NCBI RefSeq assembly: GCF_014898055.3
Contig: NW_023601104.1
Location: 75,499,106 to 75,563,105, forward strand
DNA: 64,000 nt
Direction: 5' to 3'
Source: Talpa occidentalis
Lineage: Eukaryota > Chordata > Mammalia > Eulipotyphla > Talpidae
Numbering within the stretch: position 1 is the first letter of the stretch; each line of letters begins with the position of its first letter. The position numbers and the translations under genes are program-made. Positions 46,240-57,735 of the stretch are shown here, piece by piece. The notes under the pieces were generated by a model, which worked only from the letters and a program-made list of their open reading frames with translations, was not told the origin of the DNA and ran no database searches.

Positions 46240-46600
46240 CTTTATTATTCTTTTCTCTCCTTTTAGACATAGTACATGCTTAATACACAAAAGACAGGAA
46301 GCCAAAAAGAGGGAAATGAAAATCACCCCAAATCTAAATATTACCATTGGGGTTTACCACTATTAACATTCAGATTTTTGGTTACTTTTTTAAAAAAATG
46401 AAATCATAGGTTGTATATAGTTTTGTAACTTGCTTTTTCAGTTAGTATTATATCATGAACAGCTTTCTGTCTTGTCTTCTTCCAAAGTCATATTTAATGA
46501 CTGTCTAATATTTCATTGAGTGAATGTTTCATAGATTACATAATCACAGTTTGCAAACGCTGTACATTTAGATTAGTTTGAACAATATGATTTTTTTTTG
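46240..46600 (-). mobile_element. Old LINE remnant, antisense
   Basis: The text 'cttttagacatagtacatgcttaatac', 'ggttgtatatagttttgtaacttgc' and 'tatttcattgagtgaatgtttcatag' has the decayed antisense L1 3' pattern. Edges are uncertain. Confidence 0.5.
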
Positions 46601-47649
46601 TCAAAAATGATCAAATATTGGCAGTTCACATGATTCAATCAAATGTTTTCTAGGTTTTCACTTTTATAAAGAACACAGCAATGAGCATCCTGGTAGGTAA
46701 ATCTGCACACAATGTTTTGAGTCATCCCTTAGATAAATAGCTGGAAATGGAGTTGTCAAACAAACTGTTAAACAATTAATTAAAGACAGAATCTGATAGG
46801 GCTGGGATTAGGCTGAGGGGAGTCTGATGAGAGGTCTAAGTGCAGATCCTTTTTTTAATTTAAAAATTTAATATTTTGTTCATTCTAGGCTTTTTGCATT
46901 GATATTTAATGAAAAATCATTAAAATAACATAAGATTATTGTAATGGTAATATAAATATCTTAATGTTCCATCAAAATATCTATCCCGGTTCCTGAGGGG
47001 TTTGGTGCCCCCTTACATTTTTCACCTGAGGTGAGTCCCTCTGAGGTGAGTCCCATCCTTGGATACCAAGTCCCTTTAAGAGTTGTTACTGTGAGTGCTC
47101 GTAAACCTCTCAGAACAGTGTCCGTGAGGAGTGAGTTCTATAACAGTCATGTACCTCTCTACTCAGAAAACACTTATTTTAAAATATGTGACAGACACAA
47201 AGCTAGAATCTGGAGTGCAAGTGCGAATAGGACCTGGTTCTTTGGGCTTATAAGGGAGCTGGTGATGGTGGGGAAGGGTGTGGGTGCCATCATAGGGTGA
47301 AGTGCTGAGAATAGTGAAGTCTTGGTTGCCTTTGCTGAGGGATGAAAGAGTCCCTGGAGTCCCTGAAGGTGAGAACATCCTGGTTGGACATAGAAAGAAA
47401 GAACATTGGGCAGGAGGTATGTCCTGAGCAAAAGCTCGGTGTGGTACCTCAATTCCAAGTTGTTTCATAAGGTCATAGCCTGAAACAGAGCAGGACTAGG
47501 GCAAGAATGAGAGGAAAACACTGCTGTTTCCCCCTGAGCCCGATGTTTGTTCGGTTCCAGAGCACACTGAGTACCGAGAACCCTGCCCGGAATGATCCAT
47601 TCATTCTCCCAGGAGCGCCACCTTCCCCACCTAACAGAAATAATAGTGG
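46601..47649. other. Intron 1, nothing recognised
   Basis: AT-rich to about 46980, then mixed. It holds two adjacent GAGGTGAGTCCC words (47028-47039 and 47044-47055). No exon. Confidence 0.35.
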
Positions 47650-48290
47650 CGTTGATGCCTAAAGTTGATTAGCTCTTCTGATTATTTAAATTGTGATAAA
47701 ATTCACGTAACACTCTACTGCATCAACCATTTTTAAGCAGACTCGGTGGTATTAGGCCATTCACATCGCCCTGCAACCACCACGACCAACCACCTCCAGA
47801 ACTTTTTCATCTTCCCAAACTAAAACTCTGAACCCATTAAATGCCAGCTCCCCCTCCTCTCCTTCCCCTAGTCCTTGGAAACCACTGTTGTACTTTTTGT
47901 CTATATAACTGCCTAGTCTGAGACTCATTTAAGTAGAATCACGCAGCATTTATGTTTTTATGGCTAGATCATGTCACTTAGAATCATGTCCTCAAGATTC
48001 ATCCTTATAGCAACTGTCCTGTCAGAATTTCCTTCCTTTACAAGCTGGTTAATATTCCATTGTATATACACACCAGATTTTTAGCCATTCATTCGTTGAT
48101 GAACACTTAAGTTGCTTCTCCCAGCTTTTGGCTACTGCAAATAGTGCGGCTGTGAAAATGGATGAAACAAGTATCTGTTTGCAATCCTGCTTTCAATTGG
48201 TATGTGTGTATATCAGAAGTGGAATGACAGGTCATATGTTAATTCCATTTTTAGTATTTTGAGGAACTGCTCTCCTTAATTTTACCAGAA
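47650..48290 (-). mobile_element. Old L1 (L1M) 3' region, antisense
   Basis: A clear reversed L1M 3' end: 'aaattgtgataaaattcacgtaac', 'aaactctgaacccattaaatg', 'tccttggaaaccactgttg', 'tggttaatattccattgtatatac' and 'ggctactgcaaatagtgcggc'. Confidence 0.72.
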
Positions 48291-48496
48291 AAGGGAGCCA
48301 AGCACCCAGCACAGTGCCTGCCCCTAGTGAGTATGCAGTGGATGGTTGGCTGAATGAAGCTCCAGGGGGCTGAATAACTCACCCAAGGCCCATAGCAGGA
48401 GGTGGGGGAAGAGGGACCCCCGAAACCAAAGCTCTTTATCTCCAGACTGTAGGGCTCCCTGAGAGGGCCTGGCTTTCATCAGTCCTGGGAGAAGCC

Positions 48497-48590
48497 TCAC
48501 CCTCCCTTCACCTCCCTTCACCTCCCTTCACCTCCCTTCACCTCCTTTCACCTCCCTTCACCTCCCTTCACCTCCCTTCCCTTCTCTTGA
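48497..48590. repeat. CACCTCCCTT decamer tandem repeat
   Basis: Eight 10-bp units (48501-48580) with one C-to-T variant, then a degenerate end. It is purely pyrimidine-rich on this strand except for single A bases, a mirror-like polypurine/polypyrimidine tract. Confidence 0.95.
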
Positions 48591-48884
48591 GGCAGAAACT
48601 GAGGACACTGCCCTTAGGTAGCCCTCCCCCAATTGACTGCCCACAACCATTGCCAAAAGTTGCCACTGATCGTCATAACTCTAAGGGAAAGGGGTGGCAT
48701 GTCCAGCATCAGTCACCCAAATGCAGCCCAAAAATATCAGCTTGGGCTGTTCATGGCCAATGAAAACCCTGCCTGTGCCGCTCAGCCCAGACGCGCTATG
48801 TAATTGCTTTCCTTGGCTGTTCCACTTTGACCTCCGTAAGTCCTGGCATGCGATAGCACTCAGTGACTCTGTGATGGTTGAACC

Positions 48885-49070
48885 TACAGCCTACTTTGTG
48901 CCGGGCTAGGGTGAAGAGCTTGGCAGACATTCTCTGATTTGACTCTGCATGAGGGACTATCAATGTCTCCACTGTCCAGTGAAGAAACCGAGGCTCAGAG
49001 AGCAGGGAAGTTGTTTGATGTCGCAGCCAACAGTTACCGCGCTGGTGTGTAAAGGAGGTGCCTGGACTCC
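48885..49070 (-). mobile_element. MIR SINE
   Basis: Reverse MIR: 'cactgtccagtgaagaaaccgaggctcagagagcagggaagttg' with flanking core. Confidence 0.7.
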
Positions 49071-50239
49071 TCACCACACAGAAGATTCCCCTCTGCTGTG
49101 AGGGGAATCCAGTTCAGTTCCAGACCTTGTTAGGTTTGTGAGGTCCCACTTGAAGCAGCCGCTGAACCCCTGGATAGGAAGGAGGAAAGGATGAGAGGGA
49201 AAGGGGAGCCAGACCAAAGCTGGTGGACCCAGCGCTCCTCTGCTCTCTGCTTGCCACCTGGCCATGCTCTAAGAGCTCCGGGGCAGTGGAAATCTCTTTT
49301 GTTGCCAGCAGGGCTGTGTGGTCCCGAGAGCAGCCCAGCCTCCATCTCTTAGGCTGAGTGCATGTGCTGTCGTGACCGAGGGGAGAAGTGGCTGGCTCCA
49401 GAACGCTGACATCACTCTCACTTTTCTCCAGGACACAAGGTTTGGCATTCCTGACATCTGACATTTCACAGGCCTGGAGAGCCCGGCACAGTCCCCATCA
49501 CTCCAGACACAGTCCTCTGCCCAAGTGTGAGGTGCTGGGTGGGAGCTGAGCTTGTCCCCAGGGCCTGTCTAAGCCCCAAGCCACTGTGATGGTCATTAGA
49601 GGAATGATACTCATTCTGGAATTACTTCCTGCTAGTGTGCACATGCATACAGAGAGCACTTCAAAGACCAAGTGTTAGATGATTAATTTTCATAAATTAC
49701 ATGGTGGGGTTCGCCCCAGAGGACCTCTGGAGAGACATCAGAGTTGACAAGGATTATGTCTGCCCGAGCTGCTTTTTTTTTCTTTGCATGCAGACAACTC
49801 AAGCTGCCTAGTGAGCAGCTGGGAAGCTGCTCTGGTCTCTTACCTTGAAGGGTGGTTCCTTGTGTATTTCCTTTGTACACTGCCTGCATTGATACAGGCG
49901 TTGGGCTGGAGTCTGCCAGACCCGGGGTCAAATTCCCTCTCTACCGAGCTTCACTGTGTCCCAGCCACACCACCCTACTTTCCTCCCCTCCGCTCAAGTT
50001 GCCCCCCTTGGGCCATTTGCACAGGTTTGCCCCACTGCTGAGTGCCCCACCGCCCCACCCCAACTGGCTCCTCTCTCCAGCCCCTTACCCTGCTTTATTG
50101 CCTTCTCACACTTATCAGTCTTGGAAATGATCTTGGCCGTGTGTTCTTTTCTGCTCTCTGCGGGAATGCACAGCCGGGAGAGGAGAGGCTGCTGTGCTGT
50201 GCACTTCTGTAGGGGCCTGCCATGTGGAGCAAGCATGTG
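49071..50239. other. Intron 1, nothing recognised
   Basis: Moderately GC-rich unique sequence with a T8 run at 49773. No exon found. Confidence 0.35.
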
Positions 50240-50360
50240 GTGTTAGAGAGCTCATAACCTGACCTCTAAACTCTCTGAGCCTCTGTGTTCTTCATCTGTG
50301 CAGTGGGGATAGTAGTCAGTCCTAGGGGTTATATCAGAAAAGACGCCGTACACGTGGAGT
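50240..50360 (+). mobile_element. MIR SINE fragment
   Basis: Sense MIR core 'ctctgagcctctgtgttcttcatctgtgcagtggggatagtag'. Confidence 0.65.
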
Positions 50361-50714
50361 GTGGCCAGGAGGAGGCATGTCACAAAGATGGATCACTAAT
50401 GCCCTTCACTCAGCTTCTGTGGCAGCTGACTGTCTAGTTTGCACCAGGGCCAACACAGTGCCTGGCACCTGATAGGCCTGTGGCGATGTCGACCAAATTG
50501 GAGGAAGGCTGCCTATTACTGATATGACCGCATTGCTTTGCACACAGTGTAGCCCTTCGTGCACCTACGTCTTAGTTGCCAGGATGTCAGTGTGTTTGCC
50601 AGTTTCACACCCAGCCCCTTACATGTCCTGATTCTTGGACTCAGGCAGGTAAGGAGCTTGGTGTAATATGCCAGACAGCTTTTCCAGGGTAGGAAAGATA
50701 GGGTAGGGTCAATA

Positions 50715-50885
50715 CATAGGAATCTAATGCCTGAATTCAAATGTAGCTCCACCACTTACTAGCTGTGTGACCTTCGCCAAGTTACTTAACCTCTCTGTGC
50801 CTCAGTACCTACATCACAGGGTATTTAGGAGGATTTGACTATTTGTCTAAGTAGTGCTCTTAGAATGCTTGTGCTTAGTAAATGC
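50715..50885 (+). mobile_element. MIR SINE
   Basis: One of the clearest MIR copies: 'ctccaccacttactagctgtgtgaccttcgccaagttacttaacctctctgtgcctcag'. It abuts the inverted-duplication block that starts at 50889. Confidence 0.8.
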
Positions 50886-50888
50886 TCT

Positions 50889-50995
50889 GAGAAGGCAGGA
50901 TGATTCTAGCCCCAGGAAAGGGTCAGAGAGGCCTACCTCAGGCCAGGTGAGGTGAATTACCTGCAAGGGGCAGCCGGTGTGGTCTCCCTCTGCTT
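50889..50995 (-). repeat. Rearranged block, copy 1 (inverted)
   Basis: Its reverse complement matches 51951-52014 plus 52146-52196. The 43-base core GCTGCCCCTTGCAGGTAATT... (as complement at about 50932-50974) is identical in all three copies. Copy 1 lacks the 131 bases that separate the two halves in copy 2; AGG at both edges suggests a microhomology junction. Confidence 0.9.
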
Positions 50996-51014
50996 TCTCA
51001 GCTTCCCTGTGTCA

Positions 51015-51145
51015 TTATCATTCTTGTCAATACCATTCATTAAACACCTGCTATACATCAAGAACTGTGCAGGTGCCAGGGAATCAAAGGTGAACAAGGC
51101 TCCCTGGCTTCTGTCCTCAAGATGCTTATAGTCCAGTGAGGGAAC
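51015..51145. repeat. Ancient interspersed repeat, unclassified
   Basis: 'taccattcattaaacacctgctatacatcaagaactgtgcagg...ctgtcctcaagatgcttatagtccagtgaggg', the same type as at 29.5 and 41.7 kb. Confidence 0.5.
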
Positions 51146-51179
51146 AGATCATGACAGAGGTGTGGATAAATACCAAGGG

Positions 51180-51427
51180 AATACCAGATTATTTCACTCA
51201 TATGTGGAATATAAAGAAACAAAATAAAGAAACAGACTAAACGAAGCCAAAACAAACCCTAGACATATGACTACGGAATTGAAGCTACCAGAAGGAAAGG
51301 TTGGGAGTGGGGAACAAAGGGAGGAGGGAGCCCAATGGTCTATAGAGGAAGGTTCCGGGTGCTTTGGTGGTGGGCGTGGTGTGGTGACGTGCATGTGAAG
51401 AGGTGTGCGCCTATTTCCCTAAATGGT
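51180..51427 (+). mobile_element. L1 LINE 3' fragment
   Basis: 'ttatttcactcatatgtggaatataaagaaacaaaa' and the following A- and G-rich text resemble the end of L1 ORF2 and the 3' UTR. It sits in the spacer between inverted copies 1 and 2 of the rearranged block. Confidence 0.6.
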
Positions 51428-51854
51428 TGTAAGGCAGGAGGACGCAGGGCAGGTTTTCTATGATCCGAGCAGACAGGGTAAAGGAGGAGTCCTGGAGCCC
51501 TCGGTGCCCTTTCAGGCTCTATTTGGGATTTACCAGGTACACGGCAGGCAGGGGTGCCGGGAGGCTGGCAGGCCTCCCAGCCCCCAGCAAGTCTTCTCTC
51601 TAGCTGGGCTCTCCGGCCTTCTCTGGTGGTCTCTGCTTCTCTGCTCTTTCGTTCGTTCTGCTCTCTGTTCTACTGGCGTCCCCATGATGCTGCCCTTATA
51701 AGCCCAGCCTTAGCCCAGGTGTCCCCACTTACGCATGCCTGCACCCTACTCCAGGGGCCCGCCATCAGGCATGCATCCAGGACCGCAGGGATCCATCTTC
51801 TATCCTGATGCCGGGAGGGCAGAAAAGCCTGATACTTTTTCACCTTACCCTACA
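51428..51854 (-). mobile_element. Solo ERV LTR (427 bp)
   Basis: The family is that of the three LTRs in EXD2 but more diverged. The ends are TGTAAGG...CCCTACA with the perfect duplication ATGGT (51423-51427 and 51855-51859). Read on the - strand the TATA box is better (CTTATAAGGG), while the polyadenylation signal position reads AAATAG instead of AATAAA. It is antisense to GALNT16. Confidence 0.92.
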
Positions 51855-51950
51855 ATGGTGTACAGTGTAGTAAACCTCAGTACAAGTAATACAGTTTTTA
51901 AAAATGAAGTAGAATAAAAATATAGAGTGTAAAAAAAGAAAACCCTACAG

Positions 51951-52196
51951 CAGGGAGACCACACCTGCAAGGCTGCCCCTTGCAGGTAATTCACCTCACC
52001 TGGCCTGAGGTAGGTGCTGGTCAGAGCCAGAGATTGGAGGCTCCTTACAAGTGGACCGCTAGAAGAATGATTCCACTAAGCCTCGCCCCTTTGGGTTTGG
52101 AAAATTGGATTCCCGACTCAGGGCACTCACACCTGCCCTGCAGCAAGGCCTCTCTGACCCTCTCCTGGGGCTAGAATCATCCTGCCTTCTCAGAGC
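51951..52196 (+). repeat. Rearranged block, copy 2
   Basis: The first half (51951-52014, with a 6-base insertion TGCAAG) and second half (52146-52196) are the reverse complement of copy 1. The 131 bases between them (52015-52145) are absent from copy 1. The first ~47 of these, TGCTGGTCAGAGCCAGAG onward, are also present in copy 3. Confidence 0.9.
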
Positions 52197-52436
52197 TGGC
52201 GGGGGCCTTAAAGGACCGGACCTCTTCCTTGTCTCCCACACTAATACCTGCGGCAGTTCCCCAGGGCAGGAAGTCAGCTCTTCTCCCGGGAGACAGGCAC
52301 TGGAGCTGACTGCTGCTGCGGTGGCTCTCCTGCCATGACCCCACTTTTAAAGGCCAGGGTTCTTCACCAGCCTGGAGGACAGATGCACGCAGCTATCTCA
52401 GGTGGCTGGGACACCCACATGCCGCCGTCCACTCCT

Positions 52437-52529
52437 GGGCTGCCCCTTGCAGGTAATTCACCTCACCTGGCCTGAGGTAGGTGATGGTCAGAGCCAGAGC
52501 AAGGAGGCTCCTTACAGGCGGACCGCTAG
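52437..52529 (+). repeat. Rearranged block, copy 3 (direct to copy 2)
   Basis: 93 bp from GGGCTGCCCCTTGCAGG to GGCGGACCGCTAG match 51970-52062 with a handful of substitutions. The offset is about 468 bp. It continues past the point where copy 1 jumps, so copies 2 and 3 probably keep the older arrangement. Confidence 0.9.
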
Positions 52530-52654
52530 CTTGTGACGCCTGCTCCAGGTAGCATGCGAGCAGCTCAGGCCTGCTCCAGGCCCTCCGCTGAGCATGCTAG
52601 CAGCTCATCTAGCAAAACACTGGGACTTGCTCGGGCCCCACTGCCTACCATGAA

Positions 52655-52785
52655 CTTTGGTAAATTATGTGTCTGTGCTGCGTTCCCTCAACTGCAAAAC
52701 TGGGGAAATCAAAGTAAATTGTCTGCTTATTTGGAGGAGACTGTGAGGATCAGATGAGATTATGCATTAAAACCTGTAGCGTTGG
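52655..52785 (+). mobile_element. MIR SINE
   Basis: 'ctttggtaaattatgtgtctgtgctgcgttccctcaactgcaaaactgggg' and 'gtgaggatcagatgagattatgcat'. Confidence 0.75.
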
Positions 52786-52801
52786 GTTTGGCTTTGTCAT
52801 T

Positions 52802-53063
52802 TTTTTTAAAGATTTATTTATTTATGCATACAAGAGCTGGGGTACAGGCCAGAGATGTGGGGGATGAGAGGAATCACCAGAGACAGAACGGGGAACAGAA
52901 CAGGCAGACTGACTGAAATACACTGCTGAGGGGAGCCGTGGGCGAGTCAGGAGAGGTCTGCTGCGCCATGTGGGTTTCTCCCTGGCTGGCTGGGGATTGA
53001 ACTCCAGAGGCTGCAGATTGCTTCACAGTGAGGTGCTTAACCCCTTGCTCCAACAGGGAGGCC
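52802..53063 (-). mobile_element. tRNA-derived SINE, type B
   Basis: Inverted copy with its A tail as AAAGATTTATTTATTTATGC complement and the head ending CAGGGAGGCC. The duplication GGCTTTGTCATTTT / GGCTTTGTTATTTT has one mismatch. Confidence 0.88.
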
Positions 53064-53077
53064 TGGCTTTGTTATTT

Positions 53078-53897
53078 TGATGTCACTTATTGTTCCCATT
53101 TCCCAGGGAAATTGGGTCGTGCCTGCAGCCCACCCCTCAGGGAGGTAAGCTGGGCATGCCCTGGAACTGCAGCTGCAAACAAGGAAACTGAGGCCCTGTA
53201 TCCTGTCCCTCCCTCAGGGACCATGTGGCCCCTCGCACAGAGGCTGTGTCTTCTGGGTGGATGAACACCCTGTGTTCGTCGCTAGTCCTGGCTTCTCTGT
53301 ACTTCTGCTGGCATGTGGCCTGTGGCCCAGCCCCAGATCCATACTCGTGGTCCTTGCCCTACTAGCAACTCTCATTTTCCCACCTCCTGAAAAAGCTTCT
53401 GATTGGCCCAGCTTATCTTGCTGAGCCCAGCCATAGAAGTTAAAGGTCACCTGCCAACACCTGGATGGACGCCCCCCTTTGAGTCAGGTGCCCATGTTGA
53501 GCAAACAGCGAGAGTAAAGAGCTCAGTGCCCTGGAGCACAGAACACACAGATTAAGGCAGCAGAGAATATGGACATAGGGCAGGGACAGAGTCCCTCAAT
53601 AAGAGAACTCTCTGGGGTGATAGTAATATTCCATTTCTTGATAGGGATTTGGATAAAACAAGTGTATGCCTTTATCAGCAGTCATAAAAAGATATTCTGA
53701 AGATATGTACATTTTACGCCTCCCCTCCCCACATAAAACTTTAAGTAAATTTTGAACTCTAGTTAGTGATAAGCTTGCTCAAGTGTTTAAAGGTGAAATA
53801 TGCTGAGGTCTACTGCTTCCTTTGAGATACCAAAAAATTAAAAAATTGACTGGTGGGTAAACTTTCTCTTTTAGAAAACTGAGAACAAAGGTAAATC
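53078..53897. other. Intron 1, nothing recognised
   Basis: Unique sequence, GC-richer at first and then AT-rich from 53.6 kb. No exon. Confidence 0.4.
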
Positions 53898-54173
53898 TTT
53901 TTTTTTTTTAAAGATTTGTTTTATTTATTTATACATACAAGCACTGGGGTATAGGCCAGAGTGTGGGGGGTGAGAGGATTCACCAAGGACAGAGTGGGGA
54001 GCAGAACAGGTGGATCTACTGAAATACACTGCTGAGGGGAGCAGCAGGCAAGACAGGAGAGGTCTGCTGTGCCTTGTGGGTTAGCTCCCTGGCTGGGGAT
54101 CAAACTTCTGCTGCAATGGCAAGAGATAGCTTGTTAGAGCTGAGACTTAACCCCTGCACCACCAGGGAGGCCC
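53898..54173 (-). mobile_element. tRNA-derived SINE, type B
   Basis: Inverted copy with a GTGTGGGG-containing 3' body and CAGGGAGGCC head. Target duplication is unclear, and the B box is altered (GGGGATCAAACTTCTGC complement). Probably an older insertion. Confidence 0.85.
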
Positions 54174-54189
54174 CAAGAGTAATTCACCT

Positions 54190-57100
54190 TTGGTGCAGCA
54201 GAAATTCAAATCTTTCTCCTGGATCTGTATTCAGACCTGAGGTGAAGCTACTACTGGGAACTGATGCCTCTAAGTGAGGTAGGGGACTGAGGAGCCTCAC
54301 TTGAGGACCTGAATCCAGTAGAAATTCTCCCCTTGATCCTCATCTGCATGTGGAGTGGCTAATCCTGCGGCCTCAGAGAGACCCCTCCACAGCGGGAGCT
54401 CTGATTTGTACCCTAAGTCCCCTGAGTCCTGAAAGACAGTAATGATAAAAAACAGAACAGTTCTTGGAATCAGTGACTCCATGAGTCCAACACAAAGCAA
54501 CAAGGGTCTTGGCCGCTGCTCCTCTCAAGTCCCCCCGCTACATTCCAGCAGAGACTGGAGGAAAGGCCGGTAGAATCTGAGGAAATGTCCTGGGAGGCTG
54601 CAGATCTGGCCTGATTTGCAAGAAGCCTGTGTTTCCTTTTCTCCCTAAGCCAGTGTCACTGGCTTAATGTGACACGGCTTGTTTGGGCAGATGAGGGCTG
54701 GGGTCCAGGCCTCCCCGCCTCCTGGCCGCAACCTCTTCCTGCTACACCATGCTGCCTCTTTAGAAAGCCACAGGACATTTGTTCTGCATTAGGGCAAGCC
54801 AAAAGGCAGTTGGAACAGGTTGACAACCAGCTGCAAAAAAGCCTGTGGTGGTGAATGAATAGGCTGGGCCCACAAGACCACAGCACTCCTGCCAGTTACA
54901 CCAGAACCAGTGACATTCCAAAACCCAGCTAGGGCCTGTGGCATTGCCTTTGTTCCTTCTGCACCTAGTGAGCCCAGAGCCTGGCCAGGTGAGGTGCCCC
55001 AGACCTAACTAATTTACCACCGGGCATCACTCTGAGATAATGAGATTCATGGGCCCTTCACAGAGTACATCCTTTAGGACTGGAAGTTTCCAGTAGGTTT
55101 CCATCAACCCAGAGCTCTGCGGATTAGAAAATAGTCTCTATGGAATTAGACACTTAAAACTCAACCCCAGGTCTGGGAAAGTCAGCATCTAGGGATGAGG
55201 GTGTGAGTGCTGACCCAGGCTCCTGGGAGTCTGATGCTGGCATTTTTTCCTGGCTGGAGAGAAAGGTTTTGTTTTCCCTTCGGGGCCTCTGAGGGATGCT
55301 GAGGTGCCGGAGGTCACAGAGAGGCTGAGTGACAGTCCATGTGGAATCATTGCTTTGATGAAATCACCATTTTTGGAGTCTCTCGCTGTAAGTTAGCATC
55401 ACGGACCTAAGTCTTACCTCACAGAGAAAAGTACTGCTGGTATACTAGGGGAGGCATGGAACCAGCCACTTCCAGGTCTGAAGCTGTCACCTTGCTAGAA
55501 AGCTCAAATTCTGTGATTCTCTGCGCCTGGTCTGAAGCCTGAAGCCTGGTAGGACTTTGTTGACCTACTAAGCCCTGTGGTTGCCCTTTGGTGGAAATAA
55601 GTGGAATAGCCCCAAACAGGCCTGCCAGGACCCTCTGGCTGGGTGGTGAAATAGATGGGGAGTGTGGAAGAGGCCCTGGGTTTTACCCTCCCAGAAAGGC
55701 TGCCTTCAGAGCTAGCGGTAAATCCCTAACAAGAAACTGGGTGCTCTTAGGAAGAAGAAATGGATGCTGGGCTTCCCAAAACAAAGGCAGTCCTCCGTGC
55801 TCAGTGTAGAAATTGTTCCGAGCTATTTTTGTTAATGAATTTAATCTGCACGTATGCTTTGTTGGTCACTGTCAGTCTCTAACCTTAAAAGTGAGAGACA
55901 GCGCCACCATTCACAGGTTATTGTGGCCGCCCGCATGTGCATCTTTGTTGTCAGGACTGCGATCTCTAAATGCTCTTTGCGCCTTGACACACCCACACTT
56001 TGAGGTTCCTGGGAGGCAGTTGTTTTACTGGATTCAGCACTCCCCAGAGAAGGACCCTTTGCCTTGAGAAACCAACATTTTGGATGGCCTTACCGGCAGA
56101 CAGGAAGGCAGGGGAAGAGCAAGCTGTCCCAAGGCATTAGAATTGAATCCAGGTTGCCTGGAACCAGGGTAGCTCTGCAGGGCAGACTCCCAGAGTCAGC
56201 TGTCTTTGCTGCTTCCCCAGAGGAGCTGAGACAAGACATCCAAGTGGGCTTTGCCCTTTGGTTTCAGTGTTGATGATTTCAAACTGACAGAAGCAAAGGA
56301 AAAGGTTATAAAAATAGTCAGGCTCTCATTGACCCCAAGATGGTATGGTGGAGAGTGATTGAAAGTTTCACATTAAGAATGTGACTCTTGAGGGCACCTT
56401 CTAGTATTCAGACCTGCTGAGGAAAATTCCCTGTATACTTCACCTCTGGACTTGGAACAAAATCTCAGCCCAAATGGTAATGGGTTCAGAAAATTACCGG
56501 CCCTTGAAAATAAGGGTAGAGAAAGAAAATGCTGTTTCAGCTCAAACTGGAAAGAATTAAATTGCAAAACCCTCCACACCAGCACCATTATTGACGACGT
56601 TGAGCTGTGTTACAGGAAGAGATGTCATTTGGAAAGGCTCCCCTCAGCTTTCTGGACTGCAGAGCTCCTTGGACCCCCCAGATTTTCAGGGAAGGGGTGT
56701 ATTGTGGCTCACAGGGTAGGAGAGCAGGGTTAGAGGCCTTTAGACTTGCTGGGGCTCAGTGACCCTCTTAATATTCATAGTCTCAACTTCAGTGGTCTTT
56801 ACCTTAATGTTAGGGGATGAGGGAAATTCTTTCTGGAAGGGCGGGTCTTTTTTTTTCCCATAAGCTAGTATTTTAAAATTTTACATGGAAACACCTGAGT
56901 TTGTCCCCAAAGCATCCTAGGAGGCTCAACTCTGATTTTCTCACATCTCTCTGCTGGGTGACCTGCTGCACAGGCAGCTGGGCTGGTGAGGACACAGCCC
57001 ACTGAGACCAGGGCCTGTCCTTGCTCTTGACCTAAGTGGTGGGAGCGACTGGTCCATCTTCCCAGGTCTTGGCCTGCCTCCAGGTCTGTGCTAGCTGACC

Positions 57101-57539
57101 ACCGGGTGCAGAAGCTCAGGCAGGAAGGCAGTGTGGCAGGACAGGCTAAGCCCTCACCCCTGCCAGGAAGGTCAAAGTGACATGGAACAGGAGCCCAACA
57201 TCCTGGGCTTAAGTCCCACTTCTTTAGCTGTGGAACTCCCCCCTTGAATTTCTCCAGTTTTTTAATCTGTAAAATGGCTATTTTGATTACACAGTCTTGT
57301 CCAAGAAATAGTAAATGTGAAATTGCTTCCCAAATGATCCAGAGCCATAAACACATCAGGATCTGTGGTCACTTTTACGGTGAGTACCCCAAGTCCCGTA
57401 ATCGGTGTGACCCAGGAGCACTGCTATCTTAGGAGGGGTTCCGATGCACCTACTGGGCACAGACCTGAAGTTTTCCTGATGGTCTTTCTTTAAGGCAGGA
57501 ACCTGGGGTGGGAAAGGGGTGGCTTTGTCTCAGCCTCCA
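54190..57539. other. Intron 1, repeat-poor
   Basis: 3.3 kb without a repeat that I can name and without a recognisable exon. The open frames (for instance 56865-57356 on the - strand) have no known domain. Confidence 0.35.
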
Positions 57540-57735
57540 CAGTAGCTTAATAATAGCTGCTATTTATGGAGCGTTAACTCCATGCCCAGCACCGAGCTGA
57601 GCATTTTACACACGTGATCTCCTTTTCTTCACCCAGTGTCCCTGTGGGGTCAGTACTGGGGCACAGAGAGGTCAAGTAACTTGCCCCAAATTGTGTACTA
57701 ATAAGGGGCAGAACTGGGTTCTCACCCAGGTAAGT
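57540..57735 (-). mobile_element. MIR SINE
   Basis: Well-preserved reverse MIR: 'aataatagctgctatttatggagcg', 'ggggcacagagaggtcaagtaacttgcccc' and 'aggggcagaactgggttctcacccagg'. Confidence 0.8.

Noticed and set aside
48497..48590. CRISPR-like array
   Set aside because: The 10-bp units are contiguous with no spacers; it is a simple tandem repeat in a mammalian genome.
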